Assembly: GCA_910586355.1 (NCBI GenBank)
Contig: CAJUHJ010000004.1
Location: 45,505 to 109,504 of the forward strand
Source of the DNA: an uncultured Lachnospiraceae bacterium
GTDB lineage: Bacteria; Bacillota; Clostridia; Lachnospirales; Lachnospiraceae
Reading direction: 5' to 3'
Length of the DNA stretch: 64,000 bases
Shown here: piece by piece, positions 1 to 7,962 of the stretch
How positions within the stretch are numbered: position 1 is the stretch's first letter
How the letters are laid out: each line of letters begins with the position of its first letter
Notes under the pieces: model-generated
The model's database searches: none
Told to the model about the DNA's origin: nothing
Seen by the model: the letters and a program-made list of their open reading frames with translations, nothing else
Position numbers and translations under genes: made by a program

Positions 1-1
1 C

Positions 2-442
2 CGTGTCAGCCGTTCCCTCCGCGACACTGCTTACAAAGCCATCCATGCAAAAGAAGAACTGGCAAAAACATCTTTTAAAGAACCTACCATACAAGATATT
101 GCAGATTCTACCGGAATCCCAAAAGAAGATTTGGTATTCGCCCTGGATGCAATTCAAAGCCCGCTTTCTTTGTATGATCCCGTCTACACTGACGGCGGCG
201 ACACGCTCTATGTCATGGATCAGGTCAAAGACAAAAAGAATAAAGAAGACAACTGGATTGAAACCCTTTCTGTCAATGACGCTATGAAACATTTGAATCA
301 GCGAGAAAACTATATCATCAAACTCCGCTTTTTTGAAGGCAAAACGCAGATGGAAGTTGCAGAAGAAATCCATATCTCCCAGGCACAAGTCAGCCGCTTA
401 GAAAAAGCAGCTTTAAAAAGTATGCGCAATTACCTAGCATAA
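2..442 (+). CDS. sigG: Sporulation sigma factor sigma-G, C-terminal part (5' truncated by window)
   Basis: RNA polymerase sigma factor of the late forespore programme; it directs core polymerase to forespore promoters after engulfment. The reading frame is open from base 2, so the N-terminal part (region 2) lies outside the window. What is visible is the end of region 2.4/3 (RVSRSLRDTAYK), region 3 (FALDAIQSPLSLYDPVYTDG) and the region 4 helix-turn-helix (GKTQMEVAEEIHISQAQVSR), all very close to sigma-G of Bacillus as I remember it. It converges on sigE, whereas sigG normally follows sigE in the same direction. A perfect hairpin follows the stop codon. Identity is secure; only the start is missing. 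Confidence 0.93.
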   Translation, partial: RVSRSLRDTAYKAIHAKEELAKTSFKEPTIQDIADSTGIPKEDLVFALDAIQSPLSLYDPVYTDGGDTLYVMDQVKDKKNKEDNWIETLSVNDAMKHLNQRENYIIKLRFFEGKTQMEVAEEIHISQAQVSRLEKAALKSMRNYLA

Positions 443-452
443 AAACGACTAT

Positions 453-477
453 TTGGGATACCGAAACGGTATCCCAA
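453..477. terminator. Hairpin between convergent sigG and sigE
   Basis: Perfect 11-bp inverted repeat (TTGGGATACCG / CGGTATCCCAA) with a 3-base AAA loop, 10 bases past the sigG stop. On the minus strand it is followed a few bases later by a short T run, and on the plus strand by a mixed tail, so it probably serves as a shared, bidirectional terminator. Confidence 0.6.
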
Positions 478-535
478 TGACAACCTTATCCATTCTTTTA
501 TTATAACATAAATCCACAATTTTAAAATACTGTTT

Positions 536-1276
536 TTACTCTAAACGTATCATTTCTTTTTTCAAACGCCGCATAATCTTTTTTTCCAGTCTGGAAATAT
601 AAGATTGGGATATTCCCAAACGGTCCGCCACCTCTTTCTGTGTCAGCTCAGCGCCGTTGCCCCTGCCAATTCCATACCTCAGTTCTACGATTAAGCGTTC
701 CCTGCCCGAAAGTTTTTCTATCGCTTTAGAAAGAAGATGGTGTTCGACCTCTGCTTCAATATCTTTATAAATAACGTCTTCGTCCGTCCCTAAAATATCA
801 GAAAGCAAAAGTTCATTTCCGTCCCAATCCACATTTAACGGCTCGTCAATACTGACCTCCATTTTTGTCTTGCTGTTCCTTCTCAAATACATTAGAATTT
901 CATTTTCAATACAGCGGGACGCATACGTTGCCAGTTTAATATTTTTCTGTGGATTAAATGTATTAATTGATTTAATTAACCCAATTGTCCCAATCGAGAT
1001 TAAATCTTCAACTCCAATTCCGGTATTATCAAATTTCTTGGCAATATAAACCACCAGACGCAAATTGTGCTCAATCAACATACTTTTTGCAGCGTCTTCT
1101 CCATTGGCTCCCAGCCGGTTGATACACGCAGCCTCTTCTTCTGCTTCTAACGGAGGCGGCAGTACCTCGGCTCCCCCAATATAATGGATGTCATTTTCTG
1201 TTTTAAACAACATCTGGCAGACAGACGGCATCCATTTAAAATGAATCTGTTTTGGTATATTTATTTTTATGTACAT
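536..1276 (-). CDS. sigE: Sporulation sigma factor sigma-E (pro-sigma-E)
   Basis: Mother-cell sigma factor made as an inactive membrane-associated precursor. The 246-residue product has an N-terminal pro-sequence (about residues 1-30) followed by the HYIGGAEVLPPPL block that marks the start of the mature form in this family, region 2 (NLRLVVYIAKKFDNTGIGVE, LISIGTIGLIKSINTFNP) and a region 4 helix-turn-helix (LTQKEVADRLGISQSYISRL). Its start overlaps the end of spoIIGA by 10 bases, so the processing protease and its substrate are translationally coupled. Length and motifs match the family. Confidence 0.96.
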   Translation of the reverse strand: MYIKINIPKQIHFKWMPSVCQMLFKTENDIHYIGGAEVLPPPLEAEEEAACINRLGANGEDAAKSMLIEHNLRLVVYIAKKFDNTGIGVEDLISIGTIGLIKSINTFNPQKNIKLATYASRCIENEILMYLRRNSKTKMEVSIDEPLNVDWDGNELLLSDILGTDEDVIYKDIEAEVEHHLLSKAIEKLSGRERLIVELRYGIGRGNGAELTQKEVADRLGISQSYISRLEKKIMRRLKKEMIRLE

Positions 1277-2091
1277 ATCCTTTCCTCTTTTCCTTTTACT
1301 AATTCCATTTTCTCACTTACACTGCCATGCAAAATCATCTGATATGCCCGATTTTGAAAAAGTGTATCTTCTGCAGCCGCTAAAACTGCCGGAGCAATTT
1401 CCATTTCCGCTTCTTTCCATTGAATACAGATACGCTCTACCGTAAACGCTGATAACATCCCATTTTGACATCCAACAGAAGAAAAAGGGATAAGACGCGT
1501 AGGAATTTGTGCATCCTGGCTCAACGACCCATATATTTCTTTTGCAACAATATGTACTGGTTCTTTCCGGTAAGGGTCAATCAAGCGGTTTCCAGTATCA
1601 TACAAAGCCCAAAGTTTGACTGTCCTGTTATTATGAACAATGGTGACCTGACAAAAACACTGCACATTTTGACGCTTCCTACGTAAAATATATAAAAAGA
1701 CAATGACGGGAACAGCCGTCAAAAAAAGACACAGTTCATAATAATGTCTGCCTGCAATTGTGACATACATCCACTGCACGCTTCCTCCAAGCATTAAAAT
1801 CACAAAATACATCAGACAAAATGCCTTTATATATATTTTTCCTTCCGCCGGGAAATAACATGCAAACATCATCCCCGGATTTACAATAAAATGAATACAA
1901 ATAAGATAAACATCATAATTTTCAATCTGCAAAAACAATAAAATACCAGCGAAACTGCTAAGCGCACAACAAAACAGATACCGAAGCAGCCTTTTCTTCT
2001 GCTGTAATATTTCACTGACTATGTACACAGCCAAAAAATCCAGATAAACATTTGTCAGGAAAAATACATCTGCATAAAATTCATAATTCAC
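1267..2091 (-). CDS. spoIIGA: Sigma-E processing peptidase SpoIIGA
   Basis: Membrane aspartic protease that cleaves pro-sigma-E after a forespore signal. The 274-residue product has about five hydrophobic segments in residues 1-135 and a cytoplasmic catalytic half with the active-site ALYDTGNRL motif (Asp165-Thr-Gly) and conserved IPFSSVG. The next gene, sigE, is its substrate and overlaps it. A GGAGG site stands just before the ATG. Transcription is expected from the Spo0A-type promoter described at 2122-2154. Confidence 0.93.
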   Translation of the reverse strand: MNYEFYADVFFLTNVYLDFLAVYIVSEILQQKKRLLRYLFCCALSSFAGILLFLQIENYDVYLICIHFIVNPGMMFACYFPAEGKIYIKAFCLMYFVILMLGGSVQWMYVTIAGRHYYELCLFLTAVPVIVFLYILRRKRQNVQCFCQVTIVHNNRTVKLWALYDTGNRLIDPYRKEPVHIVAKEIYGSLSQDAQIPTRLIPFSSVGCQNGMLSAFTVERICIQWKEAEMEIAPAVLAAAEDTLFQNRAYQMILHGSVSEKMELVKGKEERICT

Positions 2092-2121
2092 TTCTCACCT
2101 CCGGCTTTCATTCTACGATTC

Positions 2122-2154
2122 ATTATAAAAGAAGCTCCTTTGATTTTTTGTCAA
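2122..2154 (-). promoter_or_regulatory. spoIIGA promoter with 21-bp spacer and Spo0A-like box
   Basis: On the minus strand TTGACA (2149-2154) and TATAAT (2122-2127), both full consensus, are separated by 21 bases instead of 17. An abnormally long spacer (22 bp) is the known hallmark of the Bacillus spoIIG promoter, which needs Spo0A~P. The -35 element lies within TTTTGTCAAAA, close to the 0A box (TGTCGAA), and a second TTTGTCAAA lies 42 bp upstream (about 2190-2198). Spo0A control is inference from this architecture. Confidence 0.7.
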
Positions 2155-2193
2155 AATACGGAATTTCTGCCTTAAATTCATCTTGTAGATTTG

Positions 2194-2236
2194 ACAAAAA
2201 AAGACCTTAAGAACAAAAATATTCTTAAGGTCTTAG
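2194..2236 (-). terminator. Rho-independent terminator of ftsZ
   Basis: Perfect 13-bp inverted repeat (2201-2213 with 2222-2234) with an 8-base loop, followed on the minus strand by a run of seven T, 20 bases past the ftsZ stop. Its T tail overlaps the distal Spo0A-like box of the spoIIGA promoter. Confidence 0.9.
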
Positions 2237-2256
2237 ACGTGTATTTGTACTATAAT

Positions 2257-3510
2257 CTATCTTCTGGTATTCTTTAAGAAGTCCGGAATCTGGATATCCT
2301 TCTGAGGAACGGAACTCTCTGGTTTTGGCGGTTTTTTAATGCCGCCGTAATTAAACGGGGTCGTAGACGGCTGCTGTGCAGAAGATGCCCCCATACCCAT
2401 CTGTGAATTATGTATACCTGACGTAGACGTCTGATAGGTATTATTCAGCGGTCTTGCAGTATTTGTAATCGGACGGGCTGTATTTGCTGTGGAAGCCGCA
2501 GCAGAACGGCTCTGTCCAAACGAAGACTGAAATTTCGAAGTTCTGTTATTTATATTGTTCTGGCTTTCAAGTCCCGTCGCAATCACTGTAATTGTGGCTT
2601 CATCTGTCATATTTTCATCATACTTCGCACCAAAGATAATATTTGCATTGTCTCCGGCAAGATCCTGCACATAACTTGCCGCATCATTTGCATCCATCAA
2701 TGAAATATCACCGGAAATATTAATGATAACATGGGAAGCTCCTGTGATCGTCGTCTCAAGAAGCGGGCTTGCAACAGCTAACTTCACAGCTTCAATTGCC
2801 TTATCGTCGCCCTTCGCAGAACCAATACCGATATGCGCCAGTCCCTTATCTTTCATAACTGTCTGGACATCCGCAAAATCAAGGTTAATCAATGCTGGTA
2901 CATTAATCAAATCAGTTATTCCCTGAACTGCCTGCTGTAAGACTTCATCTGCCTTTTTTAAAGCATCCGGCATCGTCGTCCTTCTGTCTACAATCTCAAG
3001 CAGTTTGTCATTTGGAATAACAATCAAAGTATCTACACATTCTTTTAAACGATCAATACCAGAAACAGCATTTACCATACGGGTCTTTGCTTCAAATTTG
3101 AACGGCTTTGTCACTACGCCAACCGTCAGGATACCCTGCTCCTTTGCAATCTGTGCAACTACGGGCGCCGCACCCGTTCCTGTTCCACCGCCCATTCCAC
3201 AAGTGACGAAAATCATATCAGCGCCTTTTACAACTGCTGCCAATTCTTCTGCACTCTCTTCGGCTGCTTTCTGCCCAATCTCAGGCTGCGCTCCTGCTCC
3301 AAGCCCCTTTGTCAGCTTTTCTCCAATCTGAATCAGCGTCGGCGCTTTGCATAGCATCAATGCCTGCTTGTCTGTATTTACGCCAACAAACTCCACTCCG
3401 GCGATTTCTTCATCAATCATTCGATTTACTGCATTATTGCCAGCTCCTCCAACTCCGATTACAATAATCTTCGCAGCAGAATCTGCATCTGTTGTTTTAA
3501 TTTCAAGCAA
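2257..3510 (-). CDS. ftsZ: Cell division GTPase FtsZ
   Basis: Tubulin-like GTPase that polymerises into the Z ring at midcell and recruits the division machinery. It carries IIVIGVGGAGNNAVNRM near the N terminus, the tubulin signature GGGTGTG at about residues 107-113 and NLDFADVQTVM. A variable Ser/Thr/Asn-rich linker precedes the conserved C-terminal peptide (IQIPDFLKNTRR). I chose the TTG at 3510 because GAAGGAGG lies 5-8 bases before it; the longer ATG at 3534 would place that ribosome site inside the gene. It has its own promoter and terminator although it sits within the dcw cluster. Confidence 0.96.
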   Translation of the reverse strand: MLEIKTTDADSAAKIIVIGVGGAGNNAVNRMIDEEIAGVEFVGVNTDKQALMLCKAPTLIQIGEKLTKGLGAGAQPEIGQKAAEESAEELAAVVKGADMIFVTCGMGGGTGTGAAPVVAQIAKEQGILTVGVVTKPFKFEAKTRMVNAVSGIDRLKECVDTLIVIPNDKLLEIVDRRTTMPDALKKADEVLQQAVQGITDLINVPALINLDFADVQTVMKDKGLAHIGIGSAKGDDKAIEAVKLAVASPLLETTITGASHVIINISGDISLMDANDAASYVQDLAGDNANIIFGAKYDENMTDEATITVIATGLESQNNINNRTSKFQSSFGQSRSAAASTANTARPITNTARPLNNTYQTSTSGIHNSQMGMGASSAQQPSTTPFNYGGIKKPPKPESSVPQKDIQIPDFLKNTRR

Positions 3511-3613
3511 GGTGGTTCCTCCTTCTTTTTCCAAAAAAAATTTATCTAAAAATTGATTTTATACATTTTATTTTAAATAAAAGACATTTTCCATAATTAG
3601 AGCCATATACTCT

Positions 3614-3642
3614 ATAATATAGTTTTTCGGATAATTAATCAA
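3614..3642 (-). promoter_or_regulatory. Candidate ftsZ promoter
   Basis: Minus-strand TTGATT (3637-3642), 17-base spacer, TATTAT (3614-3619), in the AT-rich gap between ftsQ and ftsZ, about 105 bases before the TTG start. It would allow ftsZ to be expressed apart from the upstream cluster. Confidence 0.6.
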
Positions 3643-3672
3643 TAACATTTTTAAAAAAAATTATGTAAAGTT

Positions 3673-4443
3673 TTATTTTGTTTCATCAAAAATAATATCA
3701 GTTGTATTTTCTGTCCAGTTTTCTACATGAAGCGTACCGGTTTTACCGGAAAGCTCCGGCAAAATATAAGGCAGACGCTGGATTTTTTTTGTCAGGCTGT
3801 CTGAACCTCCAAGCAAAACTTCTATCCCCTTATAATAAAGCGTCATATCCCCCGCCTGTCCAAAATGGATTCTTTCCGGAGGTATTTCCTCTTTTTTCAA
3901 TGCCCTTGTCACTGCTAAAAGGTTTTTTAAAATCTTCTCATTATCAATTGGAAGCTTTTCATACAAAACCACTTTTTTGCAGTCAAGTCCCTCTATCTGC
4001 GGAACATCCTCTATCACCTCTTTAGACGTCTCCACTACAAACCCGTCCGTATCAAAATAAGCGTACTGGCCGATCGAATTAATATAAAGGCAGCCAATCA
4101 GTCCCTTTTCGTATACATGTACGTTCAATGTATGTGGATTTTTCAAGGTAATCTCCATCTCGTCCACAAATGGCACCGCTTCTACATTCCAGAATTGGTA
4201 TTTCAGCATAACATAGACAGAATTCCACGAATATTCGTCATTTAAAACAAATTTCTCAATTTGTTCATCTGTATAATGCTTATTTCCCTTTACGATTACT
4301 TCCTTTACCGTAAAAACGTTATATATAATAAGGAACAGTATTCCAATTAAAAGAACCATTATGCAAATTATTCGCAGCAAAAGCCCCTGCCTTCGTCGCC
4401 TGTGCCGCTTTTTTGTAACTCTTTCTTTTCTGTCCTGGTCCAT
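3673..4443 (-). CDS. divIB: Cell division protein FtsQ/DivIB
   Basis: Bitopic membrane protein of the divisome that, with FtsL and DivIC, links septal wall synthesis to the Z ring. The product has 256 residues: a basic cytoplasmic N terminus (RKERVTKKRHRRRRQGLLLR), one transmembrane segment (about 24-45), then an extracytoplasmic POTRA-type domain beginning VFTVKEVIVKGNKHYTDEQI. The stop abuts the ftsW start codon region, with which it is co-transcribed. Sequence is divergent, as usual for this family, but position and POTRA motif support the call. Confidence 0.88.
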   Translation of the reverse strand: MDQDRKERVTKKRHRRRRQGLLLRIICIMVLLIGILFLIIYNVFTVKEVIVKGNKHYTDEQIEKFVLNDEYSWNSVYVMLKYQFWNVEAVPFVDEMEITLKNPHTLNVHVYEKGLIGCLYINSIGQYAYFDTDGFVVETSKEVIEDVPQIEGLDCKKVVLYEKLPIDNEKILKNLLAVTRALKKEEIPPERIHFGQAGDMTLYYKGIEVLLGGSDSLTKKIQRLPYILPELSGKTGTLHVENWTENTTDIIFDETK

Positions 4444-5565
4444 TTATATCATCTCCAATTTAATACCATGGGATACACTTAATGCAAGCCCCATTTCTGT
4501 TAAAAGAATTGCAACAGAAGTACCGCCGTAGCTGATAAACGGAAGCGTCACCCCAGTATTTGGAATCGAATTTGTAACGACAGCAATATTTAGCACAACC
4601 TGAATCGAAATATGCGCCATAATGCCAACGACAATCAAAGCTCCAAATAAATCGGAAGCATTATTTGCAATCACTAAAAACCTCCAAATCAATAGCAAAA
4701 ACAGCAAAATTACGCAAATCGCGCCAAACAATCCCAACTCTTCACAGATAATGGAGAAAATCATGTCATTTTGCGCTTCCGGCAGAAATCCAAGTTTCTG
4801 CATACTCTCTCCCAATCCTTTTCCAAATAATCCCCCGGAACCAATAGCGTAAAGCCCCTGAAGCGTCTGGTAGCCCTTCTCATATTCTTCCGGATTCAGC
4901 CATATTAAGATTCGCTCTGCACGATACCCTGCCTGCATTATAAATACAACTGCAAATAAAGCAACAAATCCTCCCATGACAATAAACTGGAAATATTTTG
5001 GGCTGGATACAAATATCAAACAGACGGCAATTCCCAGAATAATAATTGCCGTACTTAAGTTACTGTAACCGACAAGGCCTAAAATCGGCAGAAGAATCAT
5101 CATTATCTTGACGATGGACATAAAACTTCCCATCTGTCTTGGAATACGGTTGATAATTGTTGCAAGGAACAAAATAACAGCTATTTTTGCAAGCTCCGAA
5201 GGCTGGAAAGACAAAGGCCCCAACTTTAGCCATCTGGTAGATCCATTCAAATTTGTACCCATAAATATAACAGCCGTACAAAGTATAAGCGCAACTATGT
5301 ATGCCAGACTGCTGAGACGCAGCCAGATATGATAATCAATATTTGCCACTACAAACATCCCGCCAAAACCCAATATAGATGCAAACAGCTGTTTTCTCAA
5401 ATAGTAAGAAGAATCACCAAATTTTAACTGTGAATTATAAGAACTTGTACTGTAAAGCATAACCAGACCAAAACCCACCAGAAAAATAATGATAAACAAC
5501 AGCGTATAATCAAAATATTTAATTTGTTTCTCCCCATTTTTCTTAGCCTTAGGCCGTCGGCTCAT
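4444..5565 (-). CDS. ftsW: FtsW/SpoVE-type peptidoglycan glycosyltransferase
   Basis: SEDS-family polytopic membrane protein that polymerises lipid II into glycan strands together with a class B PBP. 373 residues, about ten membrane segments, with family motifs GLVMLYSTSSY, WLKLGPLSFQPSELAK, GLGESMQKLGFLPEAQNDMI and the C-terminal NTGVTLPFISYGGTS. It occupies the slot held by spoVE in Bacillus, between murD and divIB, so it could serve division, spore cortex or both. The murG gene that usually follows is absent. Confidence 0.93.
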   Translation of the reverse strand: MSRRPKAKKNGEKQIKYFDYTLLFIIIFLVGFGLVMLYSTSSYNSQLKFGDSSYYLRKQLFASILGFGGMFVVANIDYHIWLRLSSLAYIVALILCTAVIFMGTNLNGSTRWLKLGPLSFQPSELAKIAVILFLATIINRIPRQMGSFMSIVKIMMILLPILGLVGYSNLSTAIIILGIAVCLIFVSSPKYFQFIVMGGFVALFAVVFIMQAGYRAERILIWLNPEEYEKGYQTLQGLYAIGSGGLFGKGLGESMQKLGFLPEAQNDMIFSIICEELGLFGAICVILLFLLLIWRFLVIANNASDLFGALIVVGIMAHISIQVVLNIAVVTNSIPNTGVTLPFISYGGTSVAILLTEMGLALSVSHGIKLEMI

Positions 5566-5569
5566 AGAG

Positions 5570-6931
5570 TCACTCCTTTAAACTGCGCACGATTTCTTTA
5601 AAAATCCTCCCGCGCTCTTCATAATTTTGAAACATTCCATAACTAGCGCACGCAGGCGATAACAAAACGGCGTCGCCAAAACGAGCATGTGCGTAGCAGA
5701 TATTTACTGCTTCCTCTAAAGATTCTGCCATTGTCACTGACAAAAATCCCTGTTCTTCAGCCGCTTTTGCAATTTTTTCCTTTGTCTGTCCGATTAAGAC
5801 CAGTTCTTTTACTTTATCTCCAAATGCCCCAATCCACTTATCATAGACAGAATCTTTATTACTCCCTCCGCCAATCAGATACGTAGGCCGGTCCATTGCC
5901 AAAACCCCCTGAATTGCTGCGTCTGGATTTGTTGCCTTGGAATCGTTATAAAATTTGACCCCCTTTTTCTCTGCTACATACTCAATTCTGTGCTCTACGG
6001 CAGTAAATTCTTTTAACACCCTCTGTATAACGGAAACCGGAATTCCAAATCCAAACGCCATAGCAGACGCTGCCATCACATTTTCATAATTATGTTTTCC
6101 TAAAAGTTTTAATTCCTCTGTTTTTAAGAATTCCGTCGCATATCCTTCTTTTGCGTAGTAAATACAATTGTCTTTTAAATAAAATCCATCTTTTAATTCC
6201 CGCGCACTGGAAAACCATATGACTTTTGTCTTTAACTTTTTACCAAAATCACGCAGCATACGGTCTTCATAATTGAGCACGCACAAATCTTCTTTTGTCT
6301 GATTTTTCGTAATGCTTTCTTTGATTGCTATATAATTCTCCATCGTATGATGGCGATTTAAGTGATCTGGCGTAATATTTAAAATCGCCGTTACTTTGGG
6401 TGCAAACTTATGAACTGTTTCAAGCTGAAAGCTGCTAATCTCCGCCGCCGTTACCGTACCCTCCGTGGTATCTAAAGCAACGCTTGTATATGGAATCCCA
6501 ATGTTGCCTACAACCTTAACGTCGCTATAATAACTCTTTAAAATCTCCCCTAAAAGCGTCGTTGTCGTCGTCTTGCCGTTCGTGCCTGTTACTGCAAGCA
6601 AATATCCTTTTGCAAAGGCATAGGCAAGTTCAATTTCGCCCCAGACAGCTATTCCCATATCCCGCATAGCCGTCACCATTGGGAGGTCTGTGGATATCCC
6701 AGGGCTTAGTACCAGAATATCCGTCTTCTGCATTTCTTTTTTAGGCAAAACGCCAAGAATAACTTCCGTATCTTCCAAAAACGGATACTGCCGGACCAAA
6801 GCCTCTGTGTCAAGATTTGTGTTGCCATCATATAATCTGACGTCCATCCGCTGTTTTATAAGGAGCTCTGCAGCAGCAATCCCGCTTTTTCCTATTCCAG
6901 CTACAAGAAATCTTTTGTCCTTTAAATTCAT
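5570..6931 (-). CDS. murD: UDP-N-acetylmuramoyl-L-alanine--D-glutamate ligase
   Basis: Cytoplasmic Mur ligase that adds D-glutamate to UDP-MurNAc-L-Ala using ATP. The 453-residue product has an N-terminal Rossmann-like domain (VAGIGKSGIAAAELL), the ATP loop GTNGKTT at residues 116-122, NITPDHLNRH, and a C-terminal ligase domain with YNDSKATNPDA and LLSPACASYGMFQNYEERG. It lies 13 bases from mraY and 4 bases before ftsW, clearly one operon. Confidence 0.97.
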   Translation of the reverse strand: MNLKDKRFLVAGIGKSGIAAAELLIKQRMDVRLYDGNTNLDTEALVRQYPFLEDTEVILGVLPKKEMQKTDILVLSPGISTDLPMVTAMRDMGIAVWGEIELAYAFAKGYLLAVTGTNGKTTTTTLLGEILKSYYSDVKVVGNIGIPYTSVALDTTEGTVTAAEISSFQLETVHKFAPKVTAILNITPDHLNRHHTMENYIAIKESITKNQTKEDLCVLNYEDRMLRDFGKKLKTKVIWFSSARELKDGFYLKDNCIYYAKEGYATEFLKTEELKLLGKHNYENVMAASAMAFGFGIPVSVIQRVLKEFTAVEHRIEYVAEKKGVKFYNDSKATNPDAAIQGVLAMDRPTYLIGGGSNKDSVYDKWIGAFGDKVKELVLIGQTKEKIAKAAEEQGFLSVTMAESLEEAVNICYAHARFGDAVLLSPACASYGMFQNYEERGRIFKEIVRSLKE

Positions 6932-6944
6932 AAATCATTTCCTC

Positions 6945-7898
6945 CTACAATGCCATAAGAGCCGCCAGACATAAAATCGCTGTTACGACAGAAAAAACTG
7001 CTACTACTTTCGTCTCCGGCCAGCCGCCTAATTCAAAATGATGATGGATCGGCGCCATACGGAATACACGCTTTCCATGCGTCGCCTTAAAATAACTTAC
7101 CTGAATCATAACGGAAAGCACTTCAATCATATAAATAAAACCCACAATTGGAATAAATAAAGGCATTTGAAGCATATACGCGGAAGCCGCCACAAATCCA
7201 CCCAGTGCAAGGGAACCTGTATCCCCCATAAATACTTTTGCCGGATAAACATTAAACAGCAGAAATCCCAGCAAAGCGCCGACCACCGCGCAGGTAATCG
7301 GTTCAATCCCACTCTTTGCGCCTACTGCAACAACGCTGAAAAACGTTGCCACCAAAACAGTCACACTTGAAGCCAGCCCGTCAAGCCCATCTGTAAAATT
7401 TACACCATTGACGGTGCCGATTACGACAAAAAACATCAGCGGAACCGCCCACCAGCCAATATTTAGATATTGTCCCTTGCCAAACGGAATCTGCATAAGC
7501 AGGGAAACATCAGTATAATTCAGCAGATAATATGCAAAAACCCCAGTTACCAGAATCTGCAGCAGCATTTTCTGCCATGCCAAAAGCCCATCGGAACGTC
7601 TGAGCACTACTTTCAAATAATCATCTAAAAATCCGATAGCGCCAAAACCCACCGTCAAAAACAGAATTGGAATAATTTTCGGATAATCCTGGATAAAAAG
7701 AAGACTCGTAACCAAAACACCGGCCAATATAATCAAACCACCCATTGTCGGAGTCCCCGTTTTTTTCAAATGCGATTTTAGTTCTTCCCGCTCTGTCTGC
7801 CCGACTTTTAACTTCCTTAAAAACGGAATTATCACCGGGCCTAATAGCGCGCTAATCGCAAAGGCAATTAACACCGGCGCTGCTACATGATAAATCAT
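6945..7898 (-). CDS. mraY: Phospho-N-acetylmuramoyl-pentapeptide transferase
   Basis: Integral membrane enzyme that transfers phospho-MurNAc-pentapeptide to undecaprenyl phosphate, forming lipid I. 317 residues with about ten membrane helices. Family residues visible are the Mg-binding Asp pair FLDDYLK (Asp92-93), NFTDGLDGLA, FMGDTGSLALGG and the HHH motif at 285-287 (APIHHHFELGGWPE). Located between the second PBP gene and murD as in other Firmicutes, although murE is missing from in front of it. Confidence 0.97.
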   Translation of the reverse strand: MIYHVAAPVLIAFAISALLGPVIIPFLRKLKVGQTEREELKSHLKKTGTPTMGGLIILAGVLVTSLLFIQDYPKIIPILFLTVGFGAIGFLDDYLKVVLRRSDGLLAWQKMLLQILVTGVFAYYLLNYTDVSLLMQIPFGKGQYLNIGWWAVPLMFFVVIGTVNGVNFTDGLDGLASSVTVLVATFFSVVAVGAKSGIEPITCAVVGALLGFLLFNVYPAKVFMGDTGSLALGGFVAASAYMLQMPLFIPIVGFIYMIEVLSVMIQVSYFKATHGKRVFRMAPIHHHFELGGWPETKVVAVFSVVTAILCLAALMAL

Positions 7899-7962
7899 AA
7901 CCTTTCCCTCTTTCCTGTGCCTCTTTTTTTACTTCCAATTGTCCAGTATACGTTATTATAAA

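Noticed and set aside
7127..7370. Short frames inside mraY on both strands
   Set aside because: Shadows of a well-conserved gene.
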